Virus record (IMG/VR): IMGVR_UViG_3300042862_000073
Location: 1-56,794 of that record
Source: a virus
Direction: 5' to 3' (one strand)
DNA length: 56,794 bases
Made by a program: the position numbers and the translations under genes. Under the pieces are notes generated by a model. The model saw nothing but the letters and a program-made list of their open reading frames with translations. It did not search any database and was not told the DNA's origin. Positions 49,707-56,794 of the stretch are shown here, piece after piece. Within the stretch, counting starts at the first letter, position 1. Every line of letters starts with the position of its first letter.

Positions 49707-52016
49707 TTATAGATTACCTGATATTTCTACTTCTTTTTGCTTCTCCAAAGTACCTTCTTGTGCAAGCTCAGCCATTCTATGGTTGTGTTTAACTTGTTCA
49801 AGTAGCGCCTTTTGCTGATACTCGGTAAGCATTTGATCTGTTTTTAATTGTTGAACAGCCATGTCAGCTTGTGCCTTAGCTTGCTGAGCCATCATAGCCG
49901 ACTGTTGTTGCGCCTGTGCATTCATCTGCATCATCTTCTCCTTTTGACCTTGAATCTCGCGCTTAGAACGCTCTTCTGACAAAGTCAAATACCATGAAGC
50001 AAACTCATCGTTCCCCTTCTCAAGTTCCTTCTCTATAAATAGATAGTCACCCATTGTAATTCCAGGCTGACCGCTTTTACCTACTTTCATAGATTCTAGG
50101 GCGGCTTGCATAATTATCTGTTTGCGTTGAGCTGAAGGAGTTGAAACTAATGTGATTCCAATTTGGTCAAGAGTCAAATCCTCAAATGAATTTAAGGCAT
50201 TCATCTTCTCTTTACCTAATAGATTAGAATAATACTTCTCTACCTCTTTATCAAACTTAATATTCGTTCTAGTCATAAGGATAGCCTTTCTAGCAGCCTT
50301 CTCCTTAAATCTCATCAATGCCTTTTTAAGAGGATACATCGCGTGGTTAGTTGAATCAACTTCCATTTGAGCTAATCCTAATCCCTGTTCGGAATTATTT
50401 GTAGGTTGAGCAGCCATAGCAGGAGTAATACCTGCAAGGTCCATAATACGATTCATGTCATCCTGCCAGCAGGTTAACCATTCTTGAAGCTGTGGTCCTA
50501 TTCCTCCAGGAAGTTCCTGAATAGAGCTAGCTCCACCACCCTTGTTTAATATGTCTGTCTTAGACTGAATGAATTGATTACCTGTTTGACGGCGGATACG
50601 AATAAGCTCCAATGGAGTCATCTTACCAAATCCCATATCCATATTAGACAATAATCCAATATCAATCATAAGACCTTTAGGTGCTGCACTCCATTTAGCG
50701 GCTTGCAACTTAATCCATGTCAACATTAATGAGTCAAGATGCGGCTTCCATCTTTCAACGATAGCCTTTCCTGGGACACGCTCAAAGAAATAGCTTAAAG
50801 CTACGTTTCCTTTAGAGTCACGCATCATATTCTTTTGCATACCGTAATCGTAAACGAATCTAGTACCCAAAATATAATTTCCTGTGTACAAGTTCTGCAC
50901 GCAGGTTACGTCTGTCTTTCTCTTACGTCCGTCAGCATATGGCTTTTTAATAACGCCATACTCTTCAGGAGCATATACATAAGTTCCGTCCTTCTTCTCA
51001 CGACCTGTAAAATAGTCGTAGTCATTAGACTTGTATTCAAAGTGAAGAACTTCAACAACGAAATCCTCCCAAATATAACGTCCTGTTACAGGGTCCTTGC
51101 GATTGAAGTTAAAATCCTTATCGCTATAACCTTGAGTTTCATAATATATTCTCGCAAGCTGCTCGAGGTCTTGTGGACTAGCACCCAAATTAAGTAGCTT
51201 ATGCTTAATATCCTTAATTTGAACCCTCTCAATATGGCCTGCAAATGCCGGTTCTGCTTCTTCACTTTCGTCAATATATGCTGTTACAAATGCTGCTGGA
51301 TTAATAAACTTCATCTTTGTTGATCCATCATCATCAGTATAGACACGCCCAACGCAAAAATTAGTTTCAATTAATTTCTCAATTGTTCTCAATCTAATCT
51401 TATCCCAATCACTAATTTGAAATACGTGCTCTGCGATATCAGCCATTGCCATTTCCAACGGCAACTTAAAGCCATGATATCTCTCGTACATATCTAATTC
51501 CGTTTCGTTAGCAGGAACCCAAGGATAATCCTTAGTAGGGATTCCAATCTGCTCGCGTAGTGGATTGATTAGCTTATCATCATAATACAATTTCCACTTC
51601 TCATAAGCCTTTTGATAGCTAGCCTCCTGATTCAAAGATTCAACATGAACTTTAAAATCACTTGCGCTAAGCATAGACTTAATTGTAGAAATGAATTTAG
51701 GAGCAGGACTCACAATCTCATAACTAACGTTGGTATATGCCTTACGAGAATATTCTGTGAAGTTTCTATCCGTACTATTCTTATCATTCTTAGTTCCTAG
51801 GAACCAGTCGCGATACGGCGCTGAAGATTGTCTTGACTCGGCGTAGTCGGTCATCATTTGAAACCATCCTGTAGCACTATGGCCAAACAGGGTTCTTCCA
51901 TTATACCATCTTGAATAGATAGCTTGACCCACCTGGCTAATAAAGCTAAGCGACTCTTTTTGCTCTCTAGGTACATTATCGGACGGAAAACCGATTATTT
52001 CGCTGAATTTCAACAT
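49707..52016 (-). CDS. Portal protein (769 aa)
   Basis: Long portal of a short-tailed phage: FPSDNVPREQKESLSFISQVGQAIYSRWYNG at the N terminus; a wing/stem region (MFHVEH-like noise absent); helical C terminus with a Gln/Met-rich tail (GQKEKMMQMNAQAQQQSAMMAQQAKAQ). Located directly after the terminase and before the scaffold, the standard order. It is longer than many podovirus portals but similar in length to portals of crAss-like phages. ATG 52016 is six bases from a TATATTTG -7 element, so transcription could start almost at the codon. Confidence 0.8.
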   Translation of the reverse strand: MLKFSEIIGFPSDNVPREQKESLSFISQVGQAIYSRWYNGRTLFGHSATGWFQMMTDYAESRQSSAPYRDWFLGTKNDKNSTDRNFTEYSRKAYTNVSYEIVSPAPKFISTIKSMLSASDFKVHVESLNQEASYQKAYEKWKLYYDDKLINPLREQIGIPTKDYPWVPANETELDMYERYHGFKLPLEMAMADIAEHVFQISDWDKIRLRTIEKLIETNFCVGRVYTDDDGSTKMKFINPAAFVTAYIDESEEAEPAFAGHIERVQIKDIKHKLLNLGASPQDLEQLARIYYETQGYSDKDFNFNRKDPVTGRYIWEDFVVEVLHFEYKSNDYDYFTGREKKDGTYVYAPEEYGVIKKPYADGRKRKTDVTCVQNLYTGNYILGTRFVYDYGMQKNMMRDSKGNVALSYFFERVPGKAIVERWKPHLDSLMLTWIKLQAAKWSAAPKGLMIDIGLLSNMDMGFGKMTPLELIRIRRQTGNQFIQSKTDILNKGGGASSIQELPGGIGPQLQEWLTCWQDDMNRIMDLAGITPAMAAQPTNNSEQGLGLAQMEVDSTNHAMYPLKKALMRFKEKAARKAILMTRTNIKFDKEVEKYYSNLLGKEKMNALNSFEDLTLDQIGITLVSTPSAQRKQIIMQAALESMKVGKSGQPGITMGDYLFIEKELEKGNDEFASWYLTLSEERSKREIQGQKEKMMQMNAQAQQQSAMMAQQAKAQADMAVQQLKTDQMLTEYQQKALLEQVKHNHRMAELAQEGTLEKQKEVEISGNL

Positions 52017-52022
52017 TGGTTA

Positions 52023-52030
52023 CAAATATA
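52023..52030 (-). promoter_or_regulatory. TATATTTG -7 element before portal
   Basis: On the minus strand TATATTTG (52030-52023) is an exact TAnnTTTG match, six bases before the portal ATG. The expected upstream TTG is not clear (a T-rich TTTTTTAG is present instead), so the promoter is partial. Confidence 0.45.
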
Positions 52031-52076
52031 GATATAACAGCACGCTAAAAAACATACTTTTTGATTTTTATTCAAC

Positions 52077-54452
52077 CTAATCAAAAAATTCTAGCAGGTT
52101 GTCCATAACTCTCGTTGAATTAGCCTCTTGCATATATTTAGGAAAGGCACTCTTAGCTCCAAGCAGAGCCATTCCTCCTGCGGCAAATAAGTCATAGTTA
52201 GTCATCTCGCTAGGGTCATTAATCTCAAGACACTCCTCTAAAAGTTCTATGTGGTTATCACCTTTCCCAAATAGGCGGATGTAATTCATGTACTCAGTAA
52301 AGATTTGTTCCTTGTCGGCTTCCGTTGTATATCGACCTGGAGCTTGGGCTAACTTCCCATTAGGATCTAAATCATTTAGTAGATATCCCTCATAACCCCA
52401 CTCACGGAACTTATCAATAACGATAGGCACGTTACGCTCAGGATAAACATGCGCTCCAAATAGAATAGCTAACTTCAACATATCCTCGCAATAGGTGTTA
52501 CCGTCATCAACACGAATGTTGTACGTTACAACAAATTTATTGCTTATCCATTGGTCAACCGGCTTATCCATACTATCAAATGCTGGATCGTGCTTATAAA
52601 ACATAGCACCACCACCATTAGACTTCCTACGGCCCTTCACGTCCCTGTTATTGAACTTAAATGGGTCACACCCTAATATGTATCTATTTACAACATCAGG
52701 TGAAGGATACCATGTGTTTGCCTCGCTATCGAAGTACTTCTTATTCCTCTGGTCCTCTGATGGTATATATGAAACAACATACTTTCCTTCCGGATCATCT
52801 GTAACTCTAACATTACTTCCAAATGCACCTACCCAATCTAATCTAACCGTTCTAGTTCTAAACAGTCGGTCAAACTTTAATTGGTTAATACGTGTTCTAA
52901 GAATAGAAAGGTCGAAGTTGTTATTCTTACTTGCTTTAGAGGCGGCTTCCTGAAGTGTCCAGGGGTTATCCCTAATCTCTCCATTTAATCGTAGGTCAAG
53001 TCCCTTCTCCTCTAAATCCTTTCTTGTATTCATTAAGATTGTTTTGGATCCTCTGGAAACCATGTTTCCCTCCAAATTTCTAATAGGCTCCATTGGATCT
53101 TCAATGATTGAGTTGCCGTACTCGTCCACACATTCGTCATAGCCGTCATATGCGGGGACGAAAAGGGTGTATAATCCGCTTGTTGTAAATCCGTTTTCGT
53201 TTCGCTCATCGTAATATGAAGATTTAATTAGATCAAAAAATTCTTTACCCCCACCTGCCTCGAACTCACCAAGTGTTGATGTGAACATGGCTAATCCGTT
53301 AATACGCAAACCTTGAGATAGACATTTACGAACAACGTCCTGCCATCTTCTTGGAATAGATACACCTGAGTCACCATGCTTACCACCCTCATCATCTAGA
53401 TAGGCGTGCAGCTTCTGTCCATCAAATGCCCTTTCACTAGATGCACGCGATTCAATCCAACCGTCATGGCTAGATATTCTATTTTGAGCTACCCCTTGTG
53501 TTCTTGCAGCAGGATATGTAAACGATAACTTTTCCTTTGGGAAGTCAGTTCCGTCATGAGCAGGTTTCAAAAAGAACGGTATCTTTCTCCAAGGTTTAAT
53601 TACCTTGTCTATATAAACGTCCTCCTTAGCCTGACGCTCTGTGATGGATTGTATTCCACCCTTCTGTTGTTTGCGTTCTGTTGTGATACAATACAATATA
53701 CAGGCGGCTTGCGAAGTTGCTCCAATACGGCGGCGTTTAGGAAAGATGTAACCATAGCAGGTTCTATATCCCATATCCACAACATATTTACCCTCATCAA
53801 CATAGGCTGCTGGATGCTTAGAAGCAAAATCTTCTGCATTCTTTACTCGTTGAAAGAACTTAGTTTTAATGTTACCCTCATTTCTGTAAGTAACCCTGTA
53901 TTTATAAACAGCCTCAGTTGTTGTATAGCAGTGCTTTGCAAAAATAAATATGCGGCGATCCAAATCTCGATACCACGGAAGTGAATCCTGTCGAGTTTCA
54001 TTTTGAATATCCCAGTAGTTAAGATAGATATAATGCCAACCATCTATGTATGTTGGCACTCCATTATTGAAGAACCAGTATCCCTGATAACGTCTTTTGA
54101 TTTGAACTTGAATCCACTCAATCTCATTTCTATACTCAAGTCGATTAGACTCCAACTCAGAATATATATCCTCCTGCGTAACAGCCTCCCTCTTCTTTAA
54201 CTTGTTCTTCTTCCGGATAATCTCTTGTATGCTCTTTAGCTTCTCAGGAACCTCCTGATGCTTAAACCTTTGATTTTTAGGATGCAGGCCATATCCATCA
54301 ATAAGTTGAATTGCCTCATCCCAATCTTTACCATAGAAGGATTCAACCGAAGGAAGCTTTATCTTAATCGTTTCAAGGATAGGGTCATGCTCGTGATACA
54401 CGGCATACTCTAGTTCCTGCTTATATTCGTTATGCCATTTACTAGTTGCCAA
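52077..54452 (-). CDS. Terminase large subunit (791 aa)
   Basis: ATPase motor of DNA packaging. A Walker A-like segment reads PKRRRIGATS (about residue 230-245), Walker B is KLHAYLDDEGG (about 350), and ILGCDPFKF (about 595) plus later Asp residues (NDLDPNG) belong to the RNase-H-like nuclease domain that cuts the concatemer. The N-terminal part (W-x-x-Y-W-D) is usual for this family. Gene order portal-terminase-TerS candidate and no frameshift make it intact. Its start overlaps the upstream gene by 11 bases. Confidence 0.9.
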   Translation of the reverse strand: MATSKWHNEYKQELEYAVYHEHDPILETIKIKLPSVESFYGKDWDEAIQLIDGYGLHPKNQRFKHQEVPEKLKSIQEIIRKKNKLKKREAVTQEDIYSELESNRLEYRNEIEWIQVQIKRRYQGYWFFNNGVPTYIDGWHYIYLNYWDIQNETRQDSLPWYRDLDRRIFIFAKHCYTTTEAVYKYRVTYRNEGNIKTKFFQRVKNAEDFASKHPAAYVDEGKYVVDMGYRTCYGYIFPKRRRIGATSQAACILYCITTERKQQKGGIQSITERQAKEDVYIDKVIKPWRKIPFFLKPAHDGTDFPKEKLSFTYPAARTQGVAQNRISSHDGWIESRASSERAFDGQKLHAYLDDEGGKHGDSGVSIPRRWQDVVRKCLSQGLRINGLAMFTSTLGEFEAGGGKEFFDLIKSSYYDERNENGFTTSGLYTLFVPAYDGYDECVDEYGNSIIEDPMEPIRNLEGNMVSRGSKTILMNTRKDLEEKGLDLRLNGEIRDNPWTLQEAASKASKNNNFDLSILRTRINQLKFDRLFRTRTVRLDWVGAFGSNVRVTDDPEGKYVVSYIPSEDQRNKKYFDSEANTWYPSPDVVNRYILGCDPFKFNNRDVKGRRKSNGGGAMFYKHDPAFDSMDKPVDQWISNKFVVTYNIRVDDGNTYCEDMLKLAILFGAHVYPERNVPIVIDKFREWGYEGYLLNDLDPNGKLAQAPGRYTTEADKEQIFTEYMNYIRLFGKGDNHIELLEECLEINDPSEMTNYDLFAAGGMALLGAKSAFPKYMQEANSTRVMDNLLEFFD

Positions 54453-55110
54453 CTTCCGGGAACATTTGGTTTGATTTCATTTTTCCTGGCGGCTTCGAAT
54501 CAGGTGCAAACATCATGTACTCCTCTGGTCTAATCCCTAAATTATCTTGAGCAAGAAACTTTGTAATCTCATTCTCAAGTGCCTTTGTTGTTTCACCCTG
54601 CATAAATCTTGTGCGAGCATCACTTAGCTGCTTACGTATAGATTCAATATTTCCGATGTGGTTCTTTTGGTCAACTGCATCTTCAGGCATAGACATCTCA
54701 AGTAGGTCGTACAGGATTTCTTCTGCACGAATCATGATAGCCCAATCCTCCGGTTGTTGTAAACGAAGGAATAGAACAATCTTAGCTCTTACGTTTGCGT
54801 TCTTGTTTAACAGAACATCATTGTATATCTGTGGATATGAACCATCTAGCTCAGGCTCAAGACCTAACTCTCTCAAGGCCCAAGTCTTTCTTTTACTTAA
54901 CTGCGGATACGCGTCTATACCTGGACTTCCTGGGCTATACATCAAGATGATATATCTCAATACAAAGTCGGGAGTTATCTCAGGCGGCAATCCAAAGTTG
55001 TTAGCGAAAACAGTTCCGTGCTGAGCTAGGTCAGGAAACTTGAATACAACCTGCTCCGTACTTGGAACGCGGTCTATTCTGTATTTCATTTTAGAATACT
55101 TATTCTCCAT
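54442..55110 (-). CDS. Candidate small terminase or packaging protein (222 aa)
   Basis: Helical protein immediately upstream of the terminase, overlapping it by 11 bases. The charged, helix-rich middle (ILYDLLEMSMPEDAVDQKNHIGNIESIRKQLSDARTRFMQ) has the look of the oligomerisation region of a small terminase, although no clear DNA-binding HTH is seen. It could also be another packaging accessory. Assigned mainly by position. Confidence 0.55.
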   Translation of the reverse strand: MENKYSKMKYRIDRVPSTEQVVFKFPDLAQHGTVFANNFGLPPEITPDFVLRYIILMYSPGSPGIDAYPQLSKRKTWALRELGLEPELDGSYPQIYNDVLLNKNANVRAKIVLFLRLQQPEDWAIMIRAEEILYDLLEMSMPEDAVDQKNHIGNIESIRKQLSDARTRFMQGETTKALENEITKFLAQDNLGIRPEEYMMFAPDSKPPGKMKSNQMFPEVGN

Positions 55111-55828
55111 CTATCTTAGCCATTATAATGTGGGACTGAATAAAAACAAACGGATCCATTGTTCTGTTATAGGAAAATTCCAAATCAACAGGAGCTCCTC
55201 TAAACGTCTTTATCCTTTCACCTACCTCGCAAGATACTGATTTCCATCCGCTTTTGAAAGGAAAGTTTTTCTTCCAGTCATATTTAATATCTCTACTTGG
55301 GGTATATACCACGTCAAAGATATCCGGTTCATCTCCCGAAGCTCCTTCGAGATGCTCAAGAATAATGAACTGGCTAATTTTTTTCATTGGAACACGCTTG
55401 CAAATAACATAGTCATTAAGCGCAAGAAATCCACTATCACTTTTTCTTAGAACCAATTCCTTATACGGAACAATTAAAAGGTGAACCATCTCTTCCCCAT
55501 CTTGATAGGCAAAATAGAAACTCTCATCCCTTTGTACGGTACAAATTTTGGCAATAGCATCAGGAGTAAACCAAACCTGATCACCCACCTCAACTTCTAC
55601 AGGACCATCCCACGAATAGTTAAGCGGTCCTAGGTCTGCCTTTGCGTTAACAGAAACAACAATACCACTGCGTGCAGCAAGCATAATTCTTGCCTCATCA
55701 CTCACAGCCTGTAGTGAAATCTTAGCGTTGTTTAATATAACGTCAGGTGTAATAACATATGGTATGCGAACCAATACTCTACCAACGCCTACGTTTAATG
55801 ATAGAGCCTCCTCCTTTGTGATTATCAT
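55100..55828 (-). CDS. Tandem GroES-like fold protein (242 aa)
   Basis: Two GroES-like halves appear: VGVGRVLVRIPYV...ARSGIVVSVNAKADLGPLNYSWDGPVEVEVGDQVWFTP...IVPYKELVLRK (residues about 13-130) and ALNDYVICKRVPMKKISQF..., continuing to VGERIKTFRGAPVDL (about 140-215). The G-x-V-V-S-V...V-E-V-G-D-Q-V and the final strand are typical of the fold. Placed before the terminase, it could help fold the capsid protein, like phage co-chaperonins, but it may only share the fold. Overlaps the next gene by 11 bases. Confidence 0.6.
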   Translation of the reverse strand: MIITKEEALSLNVGVGRVLVRIPYVITPDVILNNAKISLQAVSDEARIMLAARSGIVVSVNAKADLGPLNYSWDGPVEVEVGDQVWFTPDAIAKICTVQRDESFYFAYQDGEEMVHLLIVPYKELVLRKSDSGFLALNDYVICKRVPMKKISQFIILEHLEGASGDEPDIFDVVYTPSRDIKYDWKKNFPFKSGWKSVSCEVGERIKTFRGAPVDLEFSYNRTMDPFVFIQSHIIMAKIDGE

Positions 55829-55860
55829 AATATCTTGATTTAGTAGGGAATAACTTCCTG

Positions 55861-55890
55861 TTGTTTTGCATTCCCTGTAATGTACTTTTG
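55861..55890 (+). promoter_or_regulatory. Rightward Bacteroidota-type promoter, perfect match
   Basis: TTG (55861-55863), 19 bases, TACTTTTG (55883-55890). Both elements and spacing match the consensus exactly. It points against the direction of the surrounding operon and leads straight into a terminator. Confidence 0.7.
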
Positions 55891-55895
55891 TTTTG

Positions 55896-55947
55896 CCTTA
55901 CCTTCCTGTTAAGATTAGGAGCGTCATCGGATGCTCCTTTTCTTTTT
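55896..55947 (+). ncRNA. Candidate small RNA with own promoter and terminator
   Basis: From a start near 55896, about 20 bases lead to GGAGCGTC-ATCG-GATGCTCC (55918-55937; one G-T pair), followed by TTTTCTTTTT. The unit is about 50 bases long and lies in the gap between the phosphoesterase and GroES-like genes, antisense to that operon's transcript. Read on the minus strand the hairpin has no T run, so it is a terminator mainly for plus-strand transcription. No RNA family recognised. Confidence 0.55.
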
Positions 55948-56794
55948 ATACAATCTTTCCGTCAATAATCATTTTATTATCTACCGTAAATTTTCCTGTA
56001 GCATCAAATTGCACTACGCAAAATCCATGCACCCAATCATTATGTGGCATATAGTCAGGATTCAATTCACATAGACAGCCAGTGGTGTAGGCTCCATGTA
56101 TAACATCGTGTATATCTCGCGTTACAAATTCCGACTTTCTGTGGAAGTGGCCGCATATTGTATTTCTCTTGGTCTTTAAATACAAGGCTCTGGCTGGTTG
56201 AACTGTTCCTCCACCTCTGTATTCGTGGCCGTGAATAATAAACAGATCACCTGCTATGGCAATCGTTTGTGATTCAACTAGCTTAACTCCACTCTCTCCA
56301 AATCTTAAAAGCATCTGAAGTTCAAACTCATCCGTTTCAATCCATTCAGGAGCCTTTATGCTTAACCATCTCTCTAGTCGATGCTCGTGGTTCCCAATCT
56401 TGTAGTAGATACCTGCTTTAGGAAAGGCGGCTCTCAATTCTTTGATGAACCATCTACCCTGCTCAAGTTCTACATTCATCTTTGGCTTGCTTGGATCCTT
56501 ATCAAAACTTGATAGGCCATAGAAATCTAAAATGTCCCCATTCAGATATACACAATTTACATTTTTAGCCAAGCCATATTGGATAGCCGCCCTTAACGCA
56601 TCCTCATCATGATATGGAATATGTATATCAGCTAGAACAAGAATATTATTATGATGACTAGGCAGAGTTAAAAAACTTGGAGATGACTTATATGATTTTG
56701 GTATATCCTGAAATGGATTATACTTATATTCAATAGGTCTATGTAACTCCTTATCCTTTCCAGATCTAGACTTACTTCCTTGAAGTCCCGATTT
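55946..56794 (-). CDS. Metallophosphoesterase (calcineurin-like), 5'-truncated
   Basis: At least 283 codons, open to the end of the window (no start seen). Family motifs in order: ILVLADIHIPYHD (D-x-H), VYLNGDILDFY (G-D), YYKIGNHEHRLERWL (G-N-H-E), LFIIHGHEYRGGG (H-G-H) and TICGHFHRKSEF (G-H-x-H). All the metal-binding residues of a calcineurin-like phosphoesterase are present. Phage members can act on nucleotides or nucleic acid ends, but the substrate is unknown. The first in-window stretch is basic (KSGLQGSKSRSGKDKE). First gene of the visible leftward block. Confidence 0.85.
   Translation of the reverse strand, partial: KSGLQGSKSRSGKDKELHRPIEYKYNPFQDIPKSYKSSPSFLTLPSHHNNILVLADIHIPYHDEDALRAAIQYGLAKNVNCVYLNGDILDFYGLSSFDKDPSKPKMNVELEQGRWFIKELRAAFPKAGIYYKIGNHEHRLERWLSIKAPEWIETDEFELQMLLRFGESGVKLVESQTIAIAGDLFIIHGHEYRGGGTVQPARALYLKTKRNTICGHFHRKSEFVTRDIHDVIHGAYTTGCLCELNPDYMPHNDWVHGFCVVQFDATGKFTVDNKMIIDGKIV

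Noticed and set aside
1-56794. Integrase, excisionase or attachment site
   Set aside because: No tyrosine or serine recombinase signature found; temperate life cannot be argued from this window. RusA-like and HNH-type genes are not integrases.

Overview
The window is a segment of a tailed-phage genome that infects, or recently infected, a member of the Bacteroidota. Four things point to that host group. Several promoters fit the Bacteroidota pattern (TTG, 19-21 bases, TAnnTTTG). Most genes lack a Shine-Dalgarno sequence and start after AT-rich leaders, often ending AAACAAC-ATG. There are small lipoproteins with plain lipoboxes. The spanin-type lysis genes indicate a Gram-negative envelope. 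The virion genes look like those of a short-tailed (podovirus-like) phage: large terminase, portal, scaffold-like protein, capsid, three adaptor/ring-like proteins, a very large nozzle-like protein, and a set of big internal/ejection-type proteins, with no tape measure or sheath. No integrase, polymerase, primase or helicase was seen, and genes are cut at both ends, so the genome probably continues beyond the window.

Layout. 1-491: three overlapping small rightward genes, the first cut by the window edge. 492-2109: about 1.6 kb of non-coding DNA packed with repeats, dyads and, from about 1320, CACGTG palindromes that match the bacterial parS consensus; the palindromes continue around two small genes to 2417. 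2110-8351: rightward operon of small genes, including two lipoproteins, an amidoligase next to a class II glutamine amidotransferase, and a YubB-like protein. 8352-13102: regulator plus recombination operon (HTH proteins, RecE-like PD-(D/E)XK nuclease, RecT, a GroES-like protein). 13156-13734: leftward trio of very basic small proteins. 13735-14244: divergent intergenic region containing a probable small RNA or attenuator. 14245-17560: rightward basic proteins, RusA-like resolvase, a probable double NTP-pyrophosphatase and an HNH-type nuclease. 17502-56794: one long leftward block. Read in transcription order it holds a metallophosphoesterase, a GroES-like tandem protein, a TerS candidate, TerL, portal, scaffold, capsid, two collagen-like fibre proteins, connectors, nozzle, ejection-type proteins, a 1984-residue polyvalent protein, a ferritin-like protein, a 1451-residue polyvalent protein, a receptor-binding fibre, endolysin, holins and spanins.

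The most unusual features are the parS-like cluster with no ParB gene in view, a ferritin gene translationally coupled between two giant virion-type proteins, the amidoligase/amidotransferase pair, two short promoter-plus-terminator units that look like small RNA genes, and a GCGGC...CNAA sequence motif scattered through the window in different reading frames and biased to one strand. Functional assignments rest on motif recognition by eye; no database search was run, and motif counts were made by hand.
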